A DNA stretch of 64,000 bases, from assembly GCA_022606135.1 (NCBI GenBank), contig JABYQN010000004.1:1984001-2048000 (forward strand). The letters run 5' to 3'. Position numbers and translations under genes: made by a program. Shown one piece after another: positions 31,044-42,238 of the stretch. The notes below the pieces were generated by a model that was not told the DNA's origin, did no database searches, and was given only the letters and a program-made list of their open reading frames with translations. Within the stretch, counting starts at the first letter, position 1, and every line of letters begins with the position of its first letter. The stretch comes from Fomes fomentarius (Eukaryota; Basidiomycota; Agaricomycetes; Polyporales; Polyporaceae).

Positions 31044-33617
31044 ATGGCTTACTTTTCAGTCCTGGCGCTGTCGGCATTCGTCGCAGTAGCGTTAGCGCAG
31101 ACCGATTACACGAGATGGGTCGATACATTGTAAGTAAACGTTCGCATCTTACTGTGGTTGCGAATACTGACTATCGATATCCTTTCCAGCCATGGCACTG
31201 AGAATGGTGGTAATGTCTTTCCAGGGGTGGTCCCAGGTAAACTACGCTGCACTGCGACGCCACCTTCACGTTTCTGATTATACGCCGCAATAGCGCCCTT
31301 CTCCGTTGTGAAGCTCGGCATCGACGTCGCGAACGGCAACACCGATGCGTACTCCGGGTACCTCCCCAATGGCAAAGTCACTGGCTTCAGCATGCTGCAC
31401 GAAAGCGGTACCGGAGGCGCACCCAAGTACGGCGTCGTATCGCAGTTCCCCGTCAATGGTACTGTGTCAAATCCACTGGCGGACCTTAGCATCGCGCGTA
31501 CGGTGGCAGACACGTCCGCAGTAGGATACTACAAGACGCAGCTGGGCAATGGTATTACTGTGGAACTAGCTGGGACCAACCACGCGGGTTTTTACCGGTA
31601 CACATTCCCAAGTGGAAACGCGTCGGTGGTAGTTGACGTTTCGCACGTGCTGCCGTCCTTCCGCGGGTTGGGATGGGGCCAGAACTATGCAGGAGGGGGC
31701 TTCGTCATCTTTGAGGATGGCCATTACGAAGGCAACGGCACTTACAACAATGGATGGAACCGCGGTAAGTCTCACGTTTGTGCTGTGGGAGCTGGTCGAA
31801 TAGTATTGACGATCGCACATAGCACCGAACTGGAACATCTACTTCTGCGGTAAGTTCAACACGACCGCCACGAGCAGCAAGACCTTCTCTGGAACCGGCA
31901 GCACACTCTCCCAGTATGGCGAACAGACATCTGTCAATGGGACAGAGCGACTTGGGGGTGTTTTCACCTTCAACGTCACTTCTCTCTCTTTGAGGGTCGG
32001 CGTCTCGTTCATTTCGTCTGCCAGGGCCTGTTCGCTCTTGGATGCCGAAGTGCCTTCTGGCACACCCCTAGAGTCGCTCGTCGCGGCTTCGCAGGCTACG
32101 TGGAACGAGAAGGTGTTTTCGAAGGTGACGACGGCAGAAACAAACACTACGGTTTTGACGCAATTGTACTCCAGTCTGTACGGGATGCACTTGATCCCTT
32201 CCAACCGGACGGGTGAAAACCCGGGATGGCAGTCCACCGAGCCGTACTATGATGACTGGTTCGTGACCTCTCGCCATAATTGCTATGCAGAACGATGCAC
32301 TGATACACTGACGCATCAGGTTCACGTTGTGGGATCTCTTCCGCTGCACGACCCCTCTGGTGCACATCCTCCAACCAGAGGCGTACGAGGAACAAATTCG
32401 GTCCTTCATCGACATCTGGAGACACGACGGCTTCCTTCCCGACGCCCGCTCGTCGAACTTCAACGGCCGTGTTCAAGGCGGCTCCAATGCCGACAACGTC
32501 CTCGCCGACGCGTACGTGAAAGGTGTCCGCGGCGCCGTGAATTGGGAAGACGGCTATCGTACGTTACTCCACGGCCCTCATTGTTACTCACCGATAATGA
32601 CTGCGCATATCAGGCGCATTGCTCACCGACGCGGAGAGCGTCCCAGCAGATAGCCACGACCCATCAACAGCGCCGGACGTCTCGTCGACCAAGGAGGGAC
32701 GCGGTGCCCTGCCCGACTGGCTGCAGTACGGCTGGATCACGCCTAAGTACTCTCGCGCGGTGTCCCGCGCGGTCGAGTACTCCGCCAACGACTTCGGGCT
32801 CTCCCAAGTCGCCCATGGGCTCTGCCTGCAGGAGGACACAGCGAAGTACCTCAATCGGTCTCGCAACTGGCGCAACCACTGGAACCCGAACGCGACGGCG
32901 CTCGGACACAGCGGGTTCGTCGTGCCGCGGAACGCGAACGGGAGCTTCGTCAACCAGGACCCGCTCGCGTGTGGCGGGTGCTACTGGGCCGACCCGTACT
33001 ACGAAGACAACCCATTCACGTACTCGTTCAACGCCCTCCATGATCTCGCGGAGATCGTGAGCCGGTCCGGGGGCGCGGAGAGGTTCGTCGCGCGCCTGGA
33101 TGCATTCTTCCTCCCCGCCAACAAGATCTACAATCCCGGGAACGAGCCGAGCTTCACGACGCCGTACCTGTACAACTTCGCTGGCAGGCAGGAGCTCACA
33201 GTGCGCCAGATTCGGGACACGGCGTACAAGTCGTACAACGCGGGTCGCGGGGGCATCCCAGGCAACAGCGACGCGGGCGCGATGCAGAGCTGGATCCTGT
33301 GGAACATGATTGGGCTGTATCCGGTCACGGGCCAGACGACGTTCCTCGTGGGCAGCCCGTGGTTCACGCAGCTGACGATCGCGCTCGGTGGTGGGAAGGA
33401 GCTCACCATCACCTCGAATATTGGCGCGGACGAGCAGCGGGCGAACGGCTCGTTCTTTGTGCAGAGCTTGAGAGTCAACGGACAGGAGTGGGATAAGGCG
33501 TGGGTCAGCTGGGAGGACGTGTTTGCGAATGGGGGCACTCTCGACTTCCAGCTTGGTACGACGCAGAAGACCTGGGCGACTGGAGAGTTGCCTCCGAGCC
33601 CGGCGTCGACCGCATAG
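31044..33617 (+). CDS. Secreted GH92 alpha-1,2-mannosidase
   Basis: ATG 31044 with signal peptide MAYFSVLALSAFVAVALAQ, stop 33615-33617, five introns of 55-60 bases, about 760 residues. GH92 features in order: YTRWVDTFHGTENGGNVFPG at the start of the beta-sandwich domain; GYLPNGKVTGFSMLHESGTG; then the (alpha/alpha)6 domain with LYSSLYGMHLIPSNRT, YYDDWFTLWDLFRCTTPLVH, DGFLPDARSSNFNGRVQGGS, NVLADAYVKG and WEDGYRALLTDAE. Later come DNPFTYSFNALHDLAEI, GNEPSFTTPYLYNFAGRQ, IPGNSDAGAMQSWILWNMIG and LYPVTGQTTFLVGSP. NEPS followed by PGNSDAG carries the acid/base and Ca-site residues of the family. It trims alpha-mannose from glycoproteins or fungal mannans outside the cell. Several N-glycosylation sites (NGT, NAS, NTT) are present. 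A long frame on the opposite strand is a GC shadow. Confidence 0.93.
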
Positions 33618-35127
33618 GCTATGGTTGAACTCACCAGCAGCGGGGTCATGGAGACGTATATGGAGATAGCAAGGGGATGGCAATGTCTGTCAGTGCCTCA
33701 TGGGAATGACGACTATATCATTCGTATGAACAGATAGTACATTTGGGTTCCGAACATGATGTGGGCTGAACATCTCTCTGAAAACTTCACTGAGAAATGG
33801 GTGCAGGGCCTTCGAGGGCTAGCGGGAGAGCTGGGGAAAGTTCGGAGCAAGCCCTACTCTGAGCCTGCTACTCAGTACGGCTCATGGAAGAAAGTTTCCG
33901 AGGCGTGACGACTGCCTAGCTAGTAGTAAGTCAGAACACGGTAACAGCCAATATCAGACATGCGATGGGGACATGAGTAGCAATTTTGGTCCATCTCACG
34001 CACAATGAGATAAGGGAACCGAGTGCTCGGCGTGCTAGTCTGATTTGTCGAGCTGGGGATGCCAGTGAATAATGACATGATATTAAGAATCCCAAGGGGA
34101 GTCAGGCGAGTACTTACATCCATTTGCCTCAGTGCTATATCGCCAATATCCTAGTCCTAGACCTGGATTGCCCGAATCTTGATGTGTACGACGTGCGTGC
34201 CGAACCAGACCGTCCATTGGCATGGGTCCTCGGTAGCAGACACGGCATGTCAATGCTACCCTGGTATGATTGGTGCTGGCAGGCTCTGTACGACCACCCT
34301 CTGCACAGACATCGGGGCAGCTGAGAACGCGTACTTGGTCAACGAGATTGCGTTGAACGGGCTTCCTTGGGGCCCGGACACTGCCATTAGCGTGGTAGTC
34401 TGTCAACGATCCTTCCGGGAACACTACGTAGCCACGGAGGCGTCACTACCTCCCGACCTGATACCATTGAGTAGTGAACTGGAGCGAACACTCGGACAAG
34501 TTGTTGAAGGGAAGTATCACGCCTTTTCGTGACCGCACGGAGCTCACGGCCACACGGGCACTATCCACGACACTTGACGAGTACCTCGCGGTTTCTGAAG
34601 GTGATCCTACCCTCGCCAAAACGCTTCGCCAGGAACTCTGAGAGAGAATGATGGAACTTCATGTGGGAGACGATTCTGTAGCAACATCTGTGAACATGTC
34701 ATCCACTATGGACAGAGGTAGGGCACAGCAGCAGCACCACTAGATGTGGATTTTGCTGATCCTTATGCCTCTCGTAGTCCTAGGAACTGTATATAATTGT
34801 GTGAATTGGTGGTGGGGACTTGGAGTGCTGGCATCTGCGATTCGACCCATTCATATGTTACCTGCTATTTCTTTGTGTACAATATGTCCAACGTCAGATT
34901 GATTACGATGATTGCACCAAGCTTCGAACACAACAGGATATCGATGTGCACATCCACCGTTGCATGTGACTTGTCACCCTGAGTGATGCTTGCACGCATG
35001 CCCTGACTTCCACGTTACCACAGAAGAGAACAGATCTTCAGAAGAAATCGCACACAACCTCATGGATATCAAGAAACGATGTTACAAGATCGACCAGACA
35101 GCCTACATCACGTACATGCATCTAACT
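33618..35127. other. Remnant-rich intergenic region
   Basis: No complete gene. Between about 34180 and 34530 a plus-strand frame carries ENAYLVNEIALNGLPWGPDT and REHYVATEASLPPDLIPL, which looks like protein-coding sequence but is unrecognised. It is followed by TLDEYLAVSEGDPTLAKTLR, a stop, and a hydrophobic peptide MWILLILMPLVVLGTVY. Interrupting stops and frame changes suggest a decayed gene. It ends in the dispersed repeat at 34817. Confidence 0.4.
34817..34890. repeat. Dispersed repeat, copy B (partner at 4156-4220)
   Basis: Aligns with the stretch behind the carboxypeptidase pseudogene, with a 9-base insertion here. It lies at the end of an unrecognised decayed reading frame. Confidence 0.55.
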
Positions 35128-36470
35128 TCACTGGATTTTCTTCACGACATCCGTATCCTGGCCGTACACAAGCATTTCCACTTTCTCCTTCTTTCCCCGC
35201 AGCTTGAGCAGCAGCCCCCACACGGGGTCAGGAATGGCACGAACATCGAGACGCGCTGCTGGTATGCGGCATACGCTTCGGGGTACTTGGACTTCGAGAT
35301 GCTCTCTGTGAAAGCTGTCGAAGAGAAGAACAGCGAGCAAATCACGATGCTGGGCAAGAGCGGCCAAAGCGGCGTTATACTGCTGAGCGGGAGCTTTGGA
35401 AGATAAGGGGACTCGGGCGCGAGCAGTGGGAAGAGGTTGATGATGACCTATCGCGTTTCACATATAAGCAGTCAGCGTCGAGCTGGATCCGGATGCCCGA
35501 GATGCGCTCACCCAGAAGCTCTGCTCGCAGAAGAAATTGGGGTGACGCGACCATGCCCACAGCCCACGCGTCGCGAAGCCACGCTTCGCATCGGCTTGGG
35601 TCCACTGGATGCGGGCACCCGGCCAGTCATTCTTGTTGAGCACGCCGGTGCGTTTGAATGTTTGGAAGGAGAACTGTTGGTTGTCCGAGACGAACTCGGC
35701 CGCAACGTCCGCGAGTGCGAGCGCGGCGAGAATGTAGTCGGAGGTACTCAGCTGAGATGGTTGCTGGAGAGCTGCTATTTGCACTGGGACGGCGAGCAGG
35801 AAGAGGATGACGTTTTGCATGAAGGCTATGCTCACGCCATGTTAGTGTGTACGTTTTGAGTTATGTGCGTCGCAACATACCAATGAACACAAGGTTGAAT
35901 ATCTGGAAGAGCCACGAGGGAAGCTTCTGGCGGACAATTTCCCAACGATAGTCCTCATCCTTCCTGTGCAACTTCTGTGGTATCGAGCGATGCATACGGA
36001 TCAAGATCAATGACTTACAGGTTGAACAGACCGCGTCTCCAAGTGTTGTAGGTCAAGCTGTGGAGTGTCAGAAGACGTACAGAGCACATGATGCGTAAGG
36101 GCGTACCGACACATCCATGTGAACTAATACCTTCGTCAGTCTCACATACCAAGCGGTCATCGTAACGACTCACGATGAGACCAAACATCAGCAGCGCACG
36201 AGGGCTAAACTTGTGCACCAATTCAGGGTGGACGACTTCAGGCACATACGGATATAGCGGCAGAGGAGATTGAGTTGGCCATAGAGGAAGAAGAGCGTAG
36301 AACGCGGTGTATATGGTGGGTAGGAACGTCCACACCCTATCCACCTGCGAGACATTGCCTGTGACAACACCCAAAACAAACGCAACGACTGAATTGTAGA
36401 GGCAGAACTTGACGGGCCACTGGAAAGTGGGCGGGATGCCTTTGTAGAATATGAGTGGGAGCGGCGCCAT
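35128..36470 (-). CDS. DUF1295 (steroid 5-alpha-reductase-like) membrane protein, with a possible C-terminal frameshift
   Basis: ATG at 36470 (MAPLPLIFYKGIPPTFQWPV); spliced product about 340-350 residues with several membrane helices (YNSVVAFVLGVVTGNVSQVD, WTFLPTIYTAFYALLPL, AFMQNVILFLLAVPVQIAAL). Family signatures: LTYNTWRRGLF, KDEDYRWE, DNQQFSFQ, LWAWSRHPNFFCEQSFW, and YPEAYAAYQQRVSMFVPFLT. DUF1295 proteins sit in ER-type membranes and resemble sterol/steroid reductases; the substrate is unknown. After VPFLTP the original frame runs into a Cys-rich, unlikely tail stopping at 35142. One base over, the frame continues VWGLLLKLRGKKEKVEMLVY and stops at 35128-35130, which looks like the genuine C-terminus. 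That implies one extra C in the ACCCCGTG run, either a real lesion or a sequencing error. Confidence 0.75.
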
Positions 36471-36815
36471 GAGTCGTGTTCAGGTCGCGCTTGGCGGCGC
36501 GCTGGAAGCTCAACGGGGAGTTTGTTGGGAGTGTTGAGCGCGGCGACGATTCTTATGAGACAGATGCCACGTATGCAGATGGCGAGGACTGGGAAGAGGG
36601 TGGGAGGAGAAGAACAGGCGGTGCGCGATCGTGAGTGCGCCGTTGACGTCGTCTCGCCCTCCTCATCGCGCGCAAGGGCGTCTATTACCCCGCATCACGT
36701 GCATGACCTGTTTACTTGTGCTTGACTCCTACGGCGTCTACATCGGCCATTAGCTTGCTCATCGTTCTCGACAACTTCCACCGTCCTCTCCTCCCTGGCA
36801 ACCACATTCACAGTC

Positions 36816-37734
36816 ATGTCCACCTCTGTGCTCATCTCCACCTTCGCGCCCTTTCCGACTTTGACTCTGTCCGTCCCTTCCGAATCTTCCTTCGCCGACC
36901 TCTACGAGCATCTCGCAGCCCGTTATCCTTCCCTGCCCCTACATTCAGAGGCGGCAGACCTCGTCTTGACGCCTAGTGCTGGACCTGTGCCTGCTCTCCA
37001 TTCATCCATTTCGTCTCTACTTAACGTTGAAGACGATGCAGTTCACAACCTGGTTTCGCTGCGTTTGGTACCCCGACTCCGCGGTGGCAAGGGCGGTTTT
37101 GGCTCTCAGCTGCGCGCGGCCGGCGGCCGTATGAGTAGCCAGAAGACGAGTAACAACGACTCGTGCAGGGACCTCAGTGGAAGGCGATTGAGTACAATCA
37201 AGGAGGCGAAGAAGTGCGGTTGGCAAGTTCGTTCGAAGTGACTTCCCAGACTTATGGTGTTTGTTTCAGGTTGGCCGAGTATATCGAGAGTGAACCTTTG
37301 CGCAAGAAGGCCCAGCAGGAGGCACAGAGGGCGAAGCTTGAGGCTTTGGAGAAGAAGCTCGGTATGGCCCCTGGTGCACCTGGTGGCTCATCAGACCCTG
37401 CCGTGGGGCAGAAGCGTCGTTTAGAGGATACCGAGTATATCGAGCAGAGCAGGGAGATTGTGGACAACGTCAAGAACGCCGTCTCAGTCGGTGAGTAATG
37501 TACTTACGTGCAACTCTAAGCCATTTGCTCACATGCGTTGCAGCTATGCTGAAGAAGAAAAAGAAGGCAAAGACGAGTAACAGTCCTCCTGCTGCTGAGT
37601 CTTCTTCTAGCGCGGCTTCAACCAGTGCAGCACCGTCCGGTGTCGTTGTAGCTACTGAGAAGGTGTTGGATTCTCCAGCTACGGCTACCGTTGTTGCGGC
37701 GGTTGCAGTGGCGGTCGGGGTTGCTAGTGCATGA
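36816..37734 (+). CDS. sde2: Sde2-like splicing / replication-stress regulator
   Basis: ATG 36816 (MSTSVLISTFAPFPTLTLSV), stop 37732-37734, two introns, about 265 residues. The N-terminal ~90 residues form a ubiquitin-like fold ending LRLVPRLRGG, directly followed by KGGFGSQLRAAGGRMS. The GG/KGGFGS junction is the invariant processing site at which deubiquitinating enzymes release active Sde2. Next are CRDLSGRRLSTIKEAKK, LAEYIESEP and a coiled-coil-prone KKAQQEAQRAKLEALEKKLG. The C-terminus is low-complexity Ser/Ala/Val with a Lys cluster (MLKKKKKAK) that could serve for nuclear import. In fission yeast Sde2 helps excision of selected introns; in animals it also controls PCNA ubiquitination. 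Start and exon borders are clear. Confidence 0.88.
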
Positions 37735-38037
37735 GGTGTCGTGTATCTTTCATGTCCCCTATAGTTGTATTTATACGCTCAGATGATACTGTGATTCTTA
37801 TGATGGCCTATCAGATTGTGGATTACATGGATCTCACACCATACACCCGAACCATCAGACACCGTAGTACGAGACACCCTTCCCATGGTCCTATATGCGC
37901 GTCACGTCCCCGTCGGCCGACCAAGCACGGGAGTTGTAATATGCTGCAAACCGAACGTTCAGCCGCGTGACGTCGGGTAACATCCCATTGAGCAGCTGAC
38001 CCTATGACGCGAAGGGTCCATTCTTCCAACGTTTACT
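37735..38037. other. Short intergenic stretch
   Basis: About 300 bases between Sde2 and the glycosidase-like gene; no coding signal. Confidence 0.5.
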
Positions 38038-38043
38038 TATAAA
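38038..38043 (+). promoter_or_regulatory. TATA box of the glycosidase-like gene
   Basis: TATAAA 46 bases before the ATG at 38084, preceded by an AT-richer run. The distance implies a very short 5' leader. Confidence 0.55.
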
Positions 38044-38083
38044 GGTCACCCCACCCCCATGGACGCATACCCCGGTGCCGATC

Positions 38084-41046
38084 ATGCTTCTTTCCCCGAA
38101 ACTTTTCGCGATCGCACAGTTATGCAGGATGGTCGTCGTCGCACAGATCGTCGGCGACCCGATGCCCAGCCTCTCATTCAAGGTCGTCTCGGGCGGGAAC
38201 GATAACTACTTCCTCAGGGACAGCATCACTAGTGCCCAGTTCGTGCTGACTAGCGCCAACTCGACGAGTTCCCTGCGTCGTCTTGTCGTTGCGCTGCCGG
38301 CGGGGAACACGGGCGCGCTCACGTACTTCGTACCAGCTGACGGCAGTTCGAATCTTGGAGTGAATCTGGTCGAAGGGTCGTTGAAGAGCACGACTACGGA
38401 CTACTTCAACGTTGGGGTTCAAGCTGACTTGGCGTTCGACGCAAATGCGACGCTTGGGGCCACGGTAATTGGCGCGGTGCGTGCTATGCGTGGTACGTTT
38501 TGCCGTGCCCTCTGTCTCCGTATATTAGTGGGGTTAACGGCTGTGCCATGGCAGACTACGTGGAGGGAGGCGGCGTGATGCACGGCATCTTCAACTACAC
38601 CCTCGCCGGACACAACGAGACCTCCGTTCGCCTCCACCGGCAGTGGATCAACACGACATCGCCGACCTCCTCCGACTACAACGGCGCGGACTTGTACTTG
38701 AGCGTGCCTCCTGAGAGTGCTGCTCGGCTCGCCGTGACCCCAGGTGATAATGGAACGTTCTCGCCGCCTGTTGTCAATATCTTGGTTCCGGAAGGAGGAC
38801 AGGGCGGAATCGTTAGGGTGCAGGTAGTGGCGAACGAAACGAGTTTGCGAGGATTGGATACCGAGGAATTGTTCTTGGCGGAGAACACGAACGGGACTGA
38901 GGCATTGAAAACTGCGTTGGAGGGGCTGGCGAGTGGGAACAGTAGCGCTGCTCAACAGGTCCGTTCTTTCTCTCCGGAGTTCGGCGGAGCGAATGTGTGC
39001 TGAGGAGCAAGTATGCTTGCGCCAGGTCTCATTCCTGACGTATGCGGACAAGTTCACGGCTGGAGGATGGCGCTTCCTGACGGTATGCTTGTCTTGAGAT
39101 TGGTAGCTGGTGGACAGGCTGACGTGCACCGACTCGCAGTATTTCGGGCGAGACTCCCTGGTTGCGTTGCGGCTACTCATGCCTACGCTTACTTCTGAGG
39201 CTATCGAGTCCGCCCTGGGGGCTGTCATTGAACGCACGAACGCCACGGGTGCTCTATGTCATGAAGAGACCATCGGTAAGGTCTCTCGATATCAGAGCAA
39301 CTCAACTTATGGTTCTTATGAGAATAATAGGTGACTATGCATCCTTCGTGAGTTTACTATGATAGGGTGCCACGCTTGATGATCCTGAAGGTGCCAGTAG
39401 GTCAATATACAAAATGGACATCCAGAGTTGGGCAACGAACCGTTCTATGACTACAAGGTGGGTGTCCGTCTATCCACGCATCTCGATCCTGGCGACGATA
39501 CTGAGAGGCAATGATGACACCTGTCAGATGGTTGACACAGGTACGGCAGCCGGGCAGACCCATCCCGCGAATGCGTAGCAGTCACATGCTCAGCGAACTT
39601 CAGACCTTCTACTTCTCCCGGCGATAAGCCACTATTTCCTTGATCTGCCCCAAGGCCAAGGACGCGCAGACCGCTTCTTGGCCAAGCATGCGACACTGCA
39701 AAACGGCACATATGCCGAGATTCTCAACCGGTACGCAGCTCTGTCGTGTTTTCCTGATGCACGCGCTCACGGACGATCCCCGACAGGACGATCTTCTACA
39801 ACATCGAGCGCGCGACAGCCTTCGCTCAACTCCCAACCGTCTCCAACCTCATCGGCCTCCGGCCGGGACAGTCAGTGGGCAACTGGCGCGACAGCAACGA
39901 GGGTATAGGGTTCGGTTTCTACCCGTTCGACGTGAACACCGCGCTCGTACCCGCGTCGCTACGCGCAACACAGGCCCTCGTCGAGGCCGGCCTTCTCAAC
40001 TTGACGGGGCTCGACGCGGCGCAGATCGACAGGATCGCCGGGGTGTGGGAGGCGCAGGCGCCAGCGCTGTTCGAGGTTACCGTCGACGGCGAGGAAGCCG
40101 AGCGACGCCTGCGCAACTTTGTCCGGGCGGCGAATCTTAGCGAGGCGCTCTTGGAAGGCGAGGGTTACGCAGACGGAAGCGGTGGTAATAGTAGGACGAA
40201 TGTGTCGTTCTACGCATTGGCGCTGAGGGAGGACGAGACGCCTGTGGAGGTGCTCAACTCGGATTTGGGCTTCAACTTGGTGTATGGCGCGAGTGTGTCG
40301 AGAGAGTTCTTGCAGCGTGTTGTGGACGCGCTGCAGCCGTATCCGCGGGGTGCGTACATCCTTCTCACATCTAGAACGGGAACGGGGCCCGGGCATGATG
40401 CGTTGTGCATTGTACGATGGTACTGATGGCTTGATGTCGTCTTCTTGATTAGGCCTACTGACCGATGTCGGGATGGTCGTCGCGAACCCGGCTTACGACT
40501 CCAACACCACCACGATCGATGTCTTGAACCGGGCTGCCTACCACGGAACTGTCATATGGTACGCGGGAGGTGTATAGACGGGTGCCACCTGCTACTGCCA
40601 TGCTCACACGTGTTTCAGGTCGTTCCAACAGGGGCTGGTGGCCAGCGGTCTTGCGCGACAACTTGGATTCTGCTCGCTGGACAACAACGCAACAACTGCA
40701 GACGTAAATTCGCCGTCGTGGTGTGCGGATGATAGCTTCGTGCAGTCCCTGCGCGATGCCCAGACGCGTCTTTGGACATCTATACAGGGTGCAAAGGACG
40801 GTGCGCAGATCTCTTCGTTCTTTGCTTCCTGATTATCTGAGCCGATCACTTTCCTTGGTGACGGCGGCGGTAACAGAGATTTATTCCGAGGTGTGGTCGT
40901 ACTCGTTCGACAACTCGACCAATACGTTCGATGTCGCAGACCTCGCGAGCCTCTCACCCTCAGGAACTGAATCGGATGCCATTCAGCTCTGGTCCTACGG
41001 GTTTCTCGCTGTGCTGGATCCTAGCGGTAATAGCACAAGGGGATGA
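38084..41046 (+). CDS. Secreted six-hairpin glycosidase-like protein
   Basis: ATG 38084 (MLLSPKLFAIAQLCRMVVVA) gives a signal peptide; stop 41044-41046. About nine introns, for example after VRAMR and after NSSAAQQ, and about 815 residues. The first third is beta-rich (VSGGNDNYFLRDSITSAQFV; GGGVMHGIFNYTLAGHNETS). The second part resembles the (alpha/alpha)6 domain of glycogen-debranching-type enzymes: SFLTYADKFTAGGWRFLTYF, GRDSLVALRLLMPTL, GALCHEETIGDYASF, DYKMVDTDLLLLPAISHYFL, NWRDSNEGIGFGFYPFDVNT, YHGTVIWSFQQGLVASGLAR and EIYSEVWSYSF. Acidic residues in GRDS, CHEE and WRDSNEG could be catalytic. Many N-glycosylation sites support secretion. I cannot assign a CAZy family with certainty; activity on alpha-glucans or another extracellular glycan is a guess. 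Exon phases all fit, so the gene looks intact. Confidence 0.72.
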
Positions 41047-41098
41047 AACTATCAGGCCATCTCTCACATGCTAAGAACCTCGATATAGACTAAGTACT

Positions 41099-42238
41099 TC
41101 AAGAGTCAGGTACCCATGTCATGCCAGGCACCTTATTCACGAAAATATCGGCGCGGATCCACTCTACAGATCGTTTCCAAAAGCGGCCGTATAGCTTAAC
41201 ACGGAAAGTCTGAAGAGATCCTGCCGCTTCCAGGAGCGAGTCGGCCAGCGTGGTGAGATCCATGTCCTTTTCGAACGGATATCGAGGCTCCTCCAAGCTA
41301 AGTGCTCAGCGGTGGTATCTCGCAAGACCGCGCTCAGCATGTGCCCACCGAGACTATTGGCGTCGACATGGTGGAGCTTCAACTCCTCTACATGGCACCG
41401 GAGGCCTAAGACATACAGCTGGTAGACGCCTCCATGAAACGAACGCAGGGATTTCCATGAGCCGTGCGTCATCTGTAACGCGATGTTGTGCGCGCGATGC
41501 GCCATCGAGTCTAAGGTTCCTTTCGATCAAGCGCTTCACCGCAGGTTGAAACGGAGAGGCTCGTCGTGTTAGGGAAAGCGCGAATGTAGTGCCGTGTGAC
41601 GGGCTTGTCGATGTAGCTGAGTCCTAGCCGGTGATAGCATGGTCCAGCCCACGAAGAGAACGTGTGGGCTTTGGACATGCTGCTCAGCGTGGACTGGGAG
41701 TTGGCGAAGAGAAGAACCGGGTTCATGTCATCCTCGGGAAGCTCGGTGTCCTCGTCAAGACTTGCCGCGGTGATCTACGCATGGTCGTGTTGAGACTGCG
41801 ACGACCGCAGCATCTTGGCGCACAATCGGCCCGTGAAGTGGAGCTTCATTCCTCTAGCGTCGAGAGTGTCGCGATGTCTTCGGCATCGTAGATGAGCAGC
41901 TTGGTGAAGTTGTCGGCCATAGGTCCGACGTGCAAGAACAAAGTCTCGAGCATGAGACCCAATTCCCTCGTCTGGTGAGCGTTGTGAAAAGTGAAAGTAA
42001 TGTCGGTTAGGTGGCACAGACGGTGGTGTGCCTCGGCGTATCCGACATCAGCCCGACGACCCTTGGCGATGACGAAGGACGCTGGTTCTTCCTCTGAGCG
42101 AAGTGTGATTGGGAAGTCCATAAGATGAGATACACCCTCATGATTGAGGGCACGACACGTCTCCATAATTTTCGCTATGGTTTTGCGGCTGGCGAAGGAC
42201 ATGATGATATGGATAACGTCGAGGATGAGTGGAGTCAT
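41099..42238 (-). pseudogene. F-box-like protein gene with several frameshifts
   Basis: ATG 42238 opens MTPLILDVIHIIMSFASRKT then IAKIMETCRALNHEGVSHLM, a typical divergent basidiomycete F-box/LRR N-terminus. The frame closes after DIATLSTLEE (41846). Convincing continuation is found in a second frame (SKAHTFSSWAGPCYHRLGLS, TRHYIRAFPNTTSLSVS, to 41511). A third frame reads GSWKSLRSFHGGVYQLYVLG and EELKLHHVDANSLGGHML (41505-41290). The first frame then returns (DLTTLADSLLEAAGSLQTFR, KLYGRFWKRSVEWIRADIF, to 41099). No intron borders explain the switches. Such proteins usually recruit substrates to SCF ubiquitin ligases. I call it a decayed member of a large fungal family. Confidence 0.6.

Noticed and set aside
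32090..33060. A plus-strand frame in GH92 rich in Arg/Thr/Ser
   Set aside because: It begins inside the true frame and then reads through an intron into a wrong frame; the family motifs continue in another frame after splicing.
32664..33683. A long open frame (339 codons) on the minus strand opposite the GH92 gene
   Set aside because: Arg/Val/Glu-rich composition without domains; it is the expected shadow of a GC-rich conserved exon, and the plus strand has all the GH92 motifs.
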